Part shown: piece after piece, positions 58,321 to 64,000 of the stretch
Numbering within the stretch: position 1 is the stretch's first letter
Layout: each line of letters starts with the position of its first letter
Assembly (NCBI RefSeq): GCF_030406325.1
Contig: NZ_JAUEQY010000003.1
Span: forward strand, 310,001 to 374,000
Direction: 5' to 3'
Origin: Actinomadura sp. DC4
Lineage (GTDB): Bacteria > Actinomycetota > Actinomycetes > Streptosporangiales > Streptosporangiaceae
Length of the DNA stretch: 64,000 bases
Made by a program: the position numbers and the translations under genes
The notes under the pieces: model-generated
The model's input: the letters and a program-made list of their open reading frames with translations, nothing else
Told to the model about the DNA's origin: nothing
Database searches by the model: none

Positions 58321-58388
58321 CCGCTGTCATGATCTGCTCACCGTAGGCCACTTCTCGCTTCCGCGCTCGCCGGTGACGGTGACGCGAT

Positions 58389-58421
58389 GACGGCCGGGAG
58401 GGTTCTCCCCTCCCGGCCGTC
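58389..58421 (-). terminator. hairpin terminator of the MFS operon
   Basis: Perfect 14-bp stem: 58389-58402 with 58408-58421, loop TTCTC. It lies 37 bp after the MFS stop on its strand. Confidence 0.9.
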
Positions 58422-58458
58422 CGTGTCGTCCGCCAGGGCGGTCACCCGGCCCGTGTCC

Positions 58459-59940
58459 TCACCCCGCCTCCACCATCTGCGCCACGACGCTCTCGTCCGG
58501 CGCGGACTCCCCTGCGCCCGTGGGGCGGTTCCGGATCATGAAGATCGTGCCGATCAGGGTGAGCATCGCGATCCCGGCACCGACGGCGAAGGCGCGGTCG
58601 AAGCCGGTGACCAGCGTGTGCTTGTAGGCGTGGCCCGCACGGGCGGAGCCCGCGGCCGCCGTCCAGGCGACGGTGCTCAGCGCGGCGAGCCCGACGGCAC
58701 CGCCGATCTGCCGGCCGGCGTTGAGCACGCTGGCGGCCACCCCGGAGTCCGCGTCGGCGACGCCGGAGAGCGCGACCAGCGGCAGCGGCACGAACAGCAG
58801 GCCCAGCCCGGCGCTGGTGACCAGGATGGGACCGAGCAGTCCGCCCGCGTAGCCGGCGTGCTCGGACACCAGTGACAGCCAGTACAGGCCGCCTGCGCAG
58901 CCGGCGGTGCCGGCCAGCAGCAGCGGGCGGGCGCCGATCCGCGGCATCAGCGCGGAGGCGGCCACCGAACCGGCCAGCACCGCTGCGGTCAGCGGCAGGA
59001 ACGCCACCCCGGCCCGCAGGGCCGAATACCCCCAGATCTCCTGGACGAACAGGGTGAGGAAGTAGAAGACGCCGAACAGCACGGTGCCCACGCCGAGCAT
59101 GAGGAGGTTCGCGCCGAGCCGGCCGCGGTCGCGCAGCAGCCTGCCGGGCAGCAGGGCGTGCGGGCTCCGCGCCTCGATGAGGCCGAACGCGGCGAGCAGT
59201 ACGACGCCGGCCGTCAGTGAGACGACCACCCTGGCGTCGCCCCAGTGGGACACGCCGTCCGGGCCGGTCGCCGCGCCGGAAAGGCCGTAGACGAGCGCGG
59301 AGAGCCCGGCCGTACCGGTCAGCGCGCCCGGGATGTCCAGGCGGCCGGCCAGCCGTGGCGTCCCGGCCAGCACCAGGGGAGCGGCCAGGGCCGCGGCGAC
59401 GCCGAAGGGCACGTTGACGAACAGCACCCACCGCCAGGAGACATAGTTGACCAGCAGTCCCCCGGCCACCAGCCCGATCGCGCCGCCCGCCACGCTCATC
59501 GCGGAGTACACACCCATGGCGCGGGCGCGCGGCCTGCCTTCCGGGAAGGCCGTGACGATCAGCGACAGCGCGGCCGGCGCGACGATCGCGCCGGCGGCGC
59601 CCTGTACGGCGCGGGCCGCCAGCAGCCACGCCTGCGAGGTGGCGAACCCTCCGGCCAGCGACGCGGCGGAGAAGACCAGCAGGCCGATGACGAACATCCG
59701 GCGGCGGCCCAGCAGATCGGCGGCCCGGCCCCCGAGCAACAGCAGGCCGCCGAACGCCAGCGCGTAGGCGTTGACCACCCACGCCAGGTTCGCGCCGGAG
59801 AAGTGCAGCGCGTCCTGGATGCGGGGCAGCGCGACGTTCGTGACGGTCGAGTCGAGCACCACCATCAGCTGGGCGGTGGCGATGACCAGCAGTGACAGGC
59901 CCTGCCGGGGAGGCCGGGCGGCATCGCGGCTCTCGTACAT
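58459..59940 (-). CDS. MFS multidrug/metabolite exporter, DHA2 (EmrB/QacA) family
   Basis: 493 aa with about 14 membrane helices. Antiporter motif C region: RAVQGAAGAIVAPAALSLIVTAFP; segment 5 AMSVAGGAIGLVAGGLLVNYVSWRWVLFVNVPFG; segment 11 VAASVLNAGRQIGGAVGLAALSTV. Exports small hydrophobic compounds by proton antiport. It starts 27 bp after the stop of the flavin oxidoreductase gene on the same strand, so they form an operon: an oxidising enzyme plus an exporter, consistent with a small-molecule modification or detoxification unit. Confidence 0.93.
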   Translation of the reverse strand: MYESRDAARPPRQGLSLLVIATAQLMVVLDSTVTNVALPRIQDALHFSGANLAWVVNAYALAFGGLLLLGGRAADLLGRRRMFVIGLLVFSAASLAGGFATSQAWLLAARAVQGAAGAIVAPAALSLIVTAFPEGRPRARAMGVYSAMSVAGGAIGLVAGGLLVNYVSWRWVLFVNVPFGVAAALAAPLVLAGTPRLAGRLDIPGALTGTAGLSALVYGLSGAATGPDGVSHWGDARVVVSLTAGVVLLAAFGLIEARSPHALLPGRLLRDRGRLGANLLMLGVGTVLFGVFYFLTLFVQEIWGYSALRAGVAFLPLTAAVLAGSVAASALMPRIGARPLLLAGTAGCAGGLYWLSLVSEHAGYAGGLLGPILVTSAGLGLLFVPLPLVALSGVADADSGVAASVLNAGRQIGGAVGLAALSTVAWTAAAGSARAGHAYKHTLVTGFDRAFAVGAGIAMLTLIGTIFMIRNRPTGAGESAPDESVVAQMVEAG

Positions 59941-59967
59941 GAGGTTCCTCTTCCTGAGACGGCGGGT

Positions 59968-61299
59968 TCAGCCGCGCGCGGGGGCGACGTTGTGGGTGCG
60001 GCGGAACACGTTGCCGGGGTCGTAACCCCGCTTGACCTCGGCCAGCCGCCGGTACGTGTCCGGCGGGTAGACGCGCGCGACGTCGGCGCCGGTCGCGGTC
60101 CCGAGGAAGTTGACGTACGCGCCGCGGCTCCGGTCCGCGATCGCGGACCACCGGGCGAGCGGCGCGGTGGCGATCCGCTGCGGAGCGCCGGACGGCACCA
60201 TCACACCCGCGATGACCAGCGCCTCTGCGTCCCGGTGGGCGTACGCGGTGGCGTCCGGCGCGACGCGGGCGACCGCGCCGCCCAGGCTGCGCAGCGTGAC
60301 CATCGCGCCGTCGGCCAGCAGGTCCGCGGCGCCCTCGATCGTCGCGTCGTCCAGGGCCGGGACGAGGGCGTTGCGCATCTCCATCCGGGCTCCGGGCGGC
60401 AGCGCGGGGCAGGACTCCAGCACGTCGGCGTACGGCATCGCGCGTACGGTGTCGGCGGTCACCGGGGCGAGCGCGCGGTACGGGCGCAGAGCGGCCTCGG
60501 CGTCGGGGCCGTCGTAGCAGCACTGCAGCATGACCGCCGACGGCATCAGGTTGAGGATGGTGGTCAGATTCTCGTCGCCGTCCCGTACGAGGTCCCGCCA
60601 GCGGGCGATGAGCGACCTCGGGTCGGCGCACTCGTAGCCGATCGTCCCGAAGTGCACGGTGGTGACCGGCTGGGCGACGAACTCGAAGGAGGTCACCACG
60701 CCGAAGTTGCCGCCGCCTCCGCGCAGCGCCCAGAACAGGTCGCCGTGGTGCCCGGCGTCGGCGCGGACCCGTTCGCCGTCGGCGGTGACCAGCTCCGCGG
60801 CGGCCAGGTTGTCGACGGCCAGCCCGTGGCGGCGCACCAGCCAGCCGATCCCGCCGCCGAGGGTGAGCCCGCCGACGCCGACCTCGCGGGTGTCGCCGGC
60901 GGTCAGGCCCAGCCCGTACGGTGCCAGCGCGTCGGCCACCGCGCCCCAGGTCGCGCCCGCTCCGACGCGGACCCGGCGGCCGGGCAGGTCCAGGACCTCG
61001 ACGCCGCACAGGTTCCGCAGGTCGATGACCATGCCGCCGGTATGCGTGCTGAGCCCGGCCATGCTGTGCCCGCCGGACCGTACCGTGACGGCCATCCCGG
61101 CGGACGTGGCGTGGCGCAGGGCGGCGGCCACCCCGTCCTCGTCGGGCGGGCGTACGACCAGGTCGGGCGTGCCCGTCGCGAACAGGGCGGCCGCGGCCTC
61201 GGCGTAGCCGTCCATTCCGGGTGCCAGCACCTCGCCGGGCAGCCGCCCGGCGACACCGCACAGGCCCCCGTGGATCTCCGAATGTGATGTCTGTGTCAT
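59968..61299 (-). CDS. FAD-linked oxidase, berberine-bridge-enzyme type
   Basis: 443 aa flavoenzyme. FAD-binding PP-loop with the covalent His in VTVRSGGHSMAGLS (about residues 72-80). The second attachment point of bicovalent members, normally Cys in GDCPxVG, reads GDTREVGVGGLTLGGGIGW, so attachment is probably by His only. C-terminal berberine-bridge domain ends RGYDPGNVFRRTHNVAPARG, with the YDPxNxF motif. Substrate unknown; family members oxidise sugars or phenolics and alkaloids. No leader peptide. Operon with the MFS exporter. Confidence 0.92.
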   Translation of the reverse strand: MTQTSHSEIHGGLCGVAGRLPGEVLAPGMDGYAEAAAALFATGTPDLVVRPPDEDGVAAALRHATSAGMAVTVRSGGHSMAGLSTHTGGMVIDLRNLCGVEVLDLPGRRVRVGAGATWGAVADALAPYGLGLTAGDTREVGVGGLTLGGGIGWLVRRHGLAVDNLAAAELVTADGERVRADAGHHGDLFWALRGGGGNFGVVTSFEFVAQPVTTVHFGTIGYECADPRSLIARWRDLVRDGDENLTTILNLMPSAVMLQCCYDGPDAEAALRPYRALAPVTADTVRAMPYADVLESCPALPPGARMEMRNALVPALDDATIEGAADLLADGAMVTLRSLGGAVARVAPDATAYAHRDAEALVIAGVMVPSGAPQRIATAPLARWSAIADRSRGAYVNFLGTATGADVARVYPPDTYRRLAEVKRGYDPGNVFRRTHNVAPARG

Positions 61300-61489
61300 G
61301 CCGGGGATGCTGCCGGGGCGCGGGGGTCCGCGTCGTCGTGCACAGGGCGTCTTTCCCGCCTGGTCGGCGGGGAGCGGGCGGACCGTTCCGCTACTCCCGC
61401 GGGAGGGGCCGTACTACCCCGGCGGGAGCAGTCGCGAATGCCTCCGCGGGGGGTACGACGGCGTGGAGCCCGGCACGTAGGCTCGGGGG

Positions 61490-62293
61490 ATGCGTACGGA
61501 TCGTGGCCTGCGGCGGTTCTACGGCGCCGGCTGGCTCATCTCGGCGGGCGTCACCGTGGTGGCGTTCCGCATGTGGTACCTCCATCTGCGCGAGGTCGAG
61601 CAGCGCGCGGAGGAGGCGGAGCGCACCCGCGACGAGGTCGCCCTGCGGCGGGCGGTGGAGGAGCGGCTGCGCATCGCCCGCGACCTGCACGACTCACTGA
61701 CGCACAGCATCTCGGTGATCCGCGTGCAGGCCGGCGTGGCCGCCCACCTGGCCCGCAAGCGCGGCGAGGAGGTCGCGCCCGCGCTGCTGGCGATCACGGA
61801 GGCGAGCGCCGACGCCGCCCGTGAGCTGCGCGCCACTCTCAGCGTGCTCCGCAACGGCGACATCGACGGCGCGATCGGCCTCGGCCAGGTGGCCGGCCTG
61901 GTCTCCCGGGCGCAGGCGGCCGGGCTGACGGTGACCGTCACGGTGACCGGGGCCGAGCGGGCGTTGCCGGCCGACGTGGACCAGGCCGCCTACCGGATCG
62001 TTCAGGAGGCGCTCACCAACGTCTCGCGTCACGCCGGCACGGCGTACGCGTCGGTGCGGATCCGGTACGCGCCGGACGCGCTGACCGTACAGGTCGACAA
62101 CGACGCCGCCGACGGCGCGGACACGGCCGACGACATCCGGCCCGACGCCACGGAGCCGGCGAACGCCCGGGGGCTGGGGCTGATCGGCATGCGAGAGCGG
62201 GTCGCCACCCTCGGCGGCCGGCTCGAGGCGGGGCCGCGCGCGCAGGGCGGCTTCCGCGTACGGGCCGAGCTCCCGGCGCGGGCGTCCGCGTGA
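61490..62293 (+). CDS. two-component sensor histidine kinase (HisKA_3, NarL-type)
   Basis: 267 aa, unusually short. A single hydrophobic segment at about residues 10-26 is followed directly by a coiled coil (HLREVEQRAEEAERTRDEVALRRA) and the phosphoacceptor motif ERLRIARDLHDSLTHSISVI (His at about residue 67), then the HATPase domain with IVQEALTNVSRHAG (N box) and GLGLIGMRERVATLGG (G box). The usual multi-helix sensor domain is absent, suggesting sensing by the membrane or cytoplasmic cues. Its stop overlaps the response-regulator start (GTGA). Confidence 0.93.
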   Translation: MRTDRGLRRFYGAGWLISAGVTVVAFRMWYLHLREVEQRAEEAERTRDEVALRRAVEERLRIARDLHDSLTHSISVIRVQAGVAAHLARKRGEEVAPALLAITEASADAARELRATLSVLRNGDIDGAIGLGQVAGLVSRAQAAGLTVTVTVTGAERALPADVDQAAYRIVQEALTNVSRHAGTAYASVRIRYAPDALTVQVDNDAADGADTADDIRPDATEPANARGLGLIGMRERVATLGGRLEAGPRAQGGFRVRAELPARASA

Positions 62294-62961
62294 TCCGGAT
62301 CCTGCTCGCCGACGACCAGGCGCTCATCCGCAACGGCATCCGGGCGCTCCTGGAGTCCGAGGACGACATCGAGGTGGTCGGCGAGGCCGCCAACGGCCGG
62401 CAGGCGGTCGACCTGGCGAGGGAGCACCGGCCCGACATCGCCCTGATGGACATCCAGATGCCCGTGCTGGACGGGATCGAGGCGACCCGGCAGATCGCCG
62501 GCGACGAGCAGCTCGCCGCGGTCCGCGTCGTCGTCCTCACCAACTACGGGCTGGACGAGTACGTCTTCCGTGCGCTGCGGGCGGGCGCCAGCGGGTTCCT
62601 GCTGAAGGACACCGAGCCGGCCGACCTGCTGCAGGCGCTGCACGTGGTGATGCGCGGCGACGCCCTGCTGTCCCCCGCGGTCACCCGGCAGCTGATCACC
62701 GAGTTCGTCGCCCGCCCGCCGGACGCCCTCGGCACGGCGGGCCTGGAGGCCCTCACCAACCGGGAGCGCGAGGTGGTGGCCCTGGCCGCGCACGGGCTCA
62801 ACAACGACGAGATCGCCGCGTCGATGGTGCTCAGCCCCGCCACGGCCAAGACCCACGTCAGTCGCGCGATGGTCAAACTCGGCGCCCGCGACCGCGCTCA
62901 GCTGGTGGTCTTCGCCTATCAGTCCGGCCTCGTCAGCGCCCGCGACCCGGGCCGCCCCTGA
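62290..62961 (+). CDS. two-component response regulator, NarL/LuxR family
   Basis: 223 aa. Receiver domain with acidic pocket D8/D9 and phospho-acceptor D54 (ALMDIQMPVLDG), switch T/S in VVVLTNY, and K in FLLKDTEP. LuxR HTH: LTNREREVVALAAHGLNNDEIAASMVLSPATAKTHVSRAMVKLGARDR (about 153-200). Coupled to the kinase gene. Likely regulates the divergent flavin oxidase/MFS operon, whose start is 190 bp from the kinase start; this is inferred from arrangement. Confidence 0.95.
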   Translation: MIRILLADDQALIRNGIRALLESEDDIEVVGEAANGRQAVDLAREHRPDIALMDIQMPVLDGIEATRQIAGDEQLAAVRVVVLTNYGLDEYVFRALRAGASGFLLKDTEPADLLQALHVVMRGDALLSPAVTRQLITEFVARPPDALGTAGLEALTNREREVVALAAHGLNNDEIAASMVLSPATAKTHVSRAMVKLGARDRAQLVVFAYQSGLVSARDPGRP

Positions 62962-62972
62962 GTCCCCCGGGC

Positions 62973-63737
62973 TCAGGGCCGCCCGAGAAACCGGCGGAGC
63001 CCGTCGCGTACGCCGTCGGTGGGGACGACCGCGCCGAACCAGGCGGCCTCGACGGCGAGGCCCTCCTCGATGGGGAGGTTGATGCCCCGGGTCACCGCGC
63101 GCAGGCAGGCCGCGACGGCGGTGGGCGCGTGCCGTACGATGCGGGCGGCCAGGTCGCGGGCGGCGGCGGGCAGTTCACCCGCGGGTACGACGGCGTTGAC
63201 CAGGCCGATCTCGGCGGCGCGTGCGGCGGGGATCGGGTCGCCGGTGAGGATCATCTCCAGGGCGCGCTTGCGGCCCACGTGGCGGGGCAGCCGCTGTGAG
63301 CCGCCGAAGGGCGGCGGGAAGCCGAGGGTGATCTCGGGCTTGGCGAACGCCGCGTGCTCGGCGGCGATGGCGAGCGGGGCGGCCTCGACGATCTCGCAGC
63401 CACCGCCGTACGCGAGGCCGTTGACCGCGACGATCACCGGCTTGGGGAACTCCTCGATCCTGCGCGTCAGCGCGTGGCCACGCCGGACGATGTCGCGGAG
63501 GGCGCGTTCCGTACCGCCCTCGATGCTCCGCGCGAGGGAGGGGATGTCGGCGCCCGCGCTGAACGCCCTGCCGCCGGCGCCCGTCACGACGACGGCGCGT
63601 ACGGAGTCGTCGGCCTCGGCGCGGTCCAGCGCGGCGAGCAGCGCGTCGATCGTGGGGTAGTCGAGGGCGTTGAGCTTGTGCTCCCGGTCGATCGTGAGCG
63701 TGACGAGGAGATCGTCCTGGTCGGCGTGGACGGTCAT
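62973..63737 (-). CDS. enoyl-CoA hydratase/isomerase family protein
   Basis: 254 aa crotonase fold. Oxyanion hole segments GGRAFSAGADIPSLARSI and VNGLAYGGGCEIVEAAPLAIAAEHAAFAKPEITLGFPPPFGGSQRLPRHVG; the usual catalytic Glu positions read AKPE and PPPFGG, so one of the two Glu of hydratases is replaced. Either isomerase or a different crotonase activity. ATG 63737. It is convergent with the response-regulator gene and divergent from a GntR regulator, which may control it. Confidence 0.9.
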   Translation of the reverse strand: MTVHADQDDLLVTLTIDREHKLNALDYPTIDALLAALDRAEADDSVRAVVVTGAGGRAFSAGADIPSLARSIEGGTERALRDIVRRGHALTRRIEEFPKPVIVAVNGLAYGGGCEIVEAAPLAIAAEHAAFAKPEITLGFPPPFGGSQRLPRHVGRKRALEMILTGDPIPAARAAEIGLVNAVVPAGELPAAARDLAARIVRHAPTAVAACLRAVTRGINLPIEEGLAVEAAWFGAVVPTDGVRDGLRRFLGRP

Positions 63738-63793
63738 GCGGGGCTCCCCGGGGCTGCGGAGGGTGGACTCGCCGAAGCTATGGGCCTCGCTTG

Positions 63794-63813
63794 GGACAAT
63801 CCAGTTATTGTCC
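63794..63813. promoter_or_regulatory. GGACAAT-N6-ATTGTCC palindrome, probable GntR/MocR operator
   Basis: Perfect 7-bp inverted repeat (63794-63800 and 63807-63813) in the 83-bp region between the enoyl-CoA hydratase and GntR genes. The TTGTCC/GGACAA half-site pattern is typical of MocR-type operators. It ends 7 bp before the GntR start. Confidence 0.75.
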
Positions 63814-63820
63814 TAGGTAC

Positions 63821-64000
63821 ATGGCTTCTTACAAGCTTCTCGTCGACGAGCTCGCCGCGGCCATCCGCTCCGGCGCGCTCCCGGCGGGCACCCGGTTGCC
63901 GACCCACCGCCGGCTCGCCCGCGAACGGCGGATCGCGCCGGCCACGGCCACCCGCGTCTACGCCGAGCTGGCCGCGATGGGCCTGGTCACGGGCGAGCAG
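63821..64000 (+). CDS. GntR-family regulator, N-terminal part (cut by window end)
   Basis: 60 codons visible: a GntR winged HTH, YKLLVDELAAAIRSGALPAG then TRLPTHRRLARERRIAPATATRVYAELAAMGLV. The HTH starts immediately at the N-terminus, as in MocR proteins that carry a PLP aminotransferase-like C-terminal domain, but the remainder is outside the window. The ATG at 63821 follows AGGTAC. Divergent to the enoyl-CoA hydratase gene with a palindrome between. Confidence 0.85.
   Translation, partial: MASYKLLVDELAAAIRSGALPAGTRLPTHRRLARERRIAPATATRVYAELAAMGLVTGEQ

Noticed and set aside
58442-61261. A 939-codon minus-strand frame across MFS and flavin oxidase genes
   Set aside because: Frame-shifted shadow of the two recognised genes on the same strand; composition is dominated by Arg, Pro and Gly.
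1-64000. CRISPR arrays, tRNA or rRNA genes, prophage or intact IS elements
   Set aside because: No regularly spaced repeats, no cloverleaf-like sequences, no phage structural genes and no complete transposase were recognised on reading both strands.

Overview
The window is 64 kb of very GC-rich DNA with long open frames, many GTG starts and frequent short overlaps between neighbouring genes. The gene families (class II DAHP synthase, GAF-ANTAR proteins, a mycothiol-type DinB enzyme, an ECF42 sigma factor with a DGPF partner, CU044_5270-type proteins, Cys-containing leader peptides) point to a filamentous actinomycete. Streptosporangiales/Thermomonosporaceae is my best guess, but no rRNA is present to prove it. 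I saw no tRNA, rRNA, CRISPR array, prophage or intact insertion sequence.

Left part (1-14.3 kb). A hypothetical membrane-associated gene is followed by class II DAHP synthase (minus), a TPR protein fused to an F420-ligase-like domain, a DegT/DnrJ/EryC1-type PLP enzyme, an M50 protease, two paralogous lipoproteins and a PaaI thioesterase. A dipeptide/oligopeptide ABC transporter operon (8.8-14.3 kb) is preceded by a 29-residue leader peptide of the RxHVDL...C type and a candidate attenuator hairpin.

Middle part (14.4-34.5 kb). This is mostly single housekeeping or accessory genes: homogentisate dioxygenase with a divergent MarR regulator and a perfect palindrome between them; a trypsin-like protease; two SDRs; a D-Ala-D-Ala carboxypeptidase; a Baeyer-Villiger-type monooxygenase; an ECF sigma factor with its CU044_5270 partner; DoxX next to HxlR; a four-domain glucodextranase; a LysR regulator; and a DGPF protein with an ECF42 sigma factor. 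Two graveyards of decayed genes lie at 20.2-21.1 kb (polyketide synthase ACP, MFS transporter and ArsR remnants, then three degenerate ~100-bp repeats) and 30.1-30.95 kb (IS3 transposase start, ABC ATPase remnant, HTH fragment, flanking direct repeats).

Catabolic island (34.55-53.7 kb). About 17 genes surround a LacI repressor and an AraC regulator: a CUT1 sugar ABC transporter without its own ATPase, a phosphomannose-isomerase-like cupin, four Gfo/Idh/MocA dehydrogenases, a sugar isomerase/epimerase TIM barrel, a PhyH dioxygenase, a large TIM-barrel glycosidase-like protein, a zinc-type alcohol dehydrogenase, ThuA, a nucleoside hydrolase, an amidohydrolase and a Rieske protein. Five copies of a 14-bp palindrome (consensus GCAAATCGATTTGC, central CG) sit in the promoter regions of these operons and of lacI/araC. 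This implies one regulon for uptake and oxidative breakdown of an unusual sugar or glycoside. It is the most interesting system in the window.

Right part (53.7-64 kb). A Tat-exported beta-lactamase-family serine hydrolase, a VWA-like membrane protein, two GAF-ANTAR proteins, an operon of a berberine-bridge-type flavoenzyme and an MFS exporter, a divergent two-component system, an enoyl-CoA hydratase, and the start of a GntR regulator with a palindromic operator.
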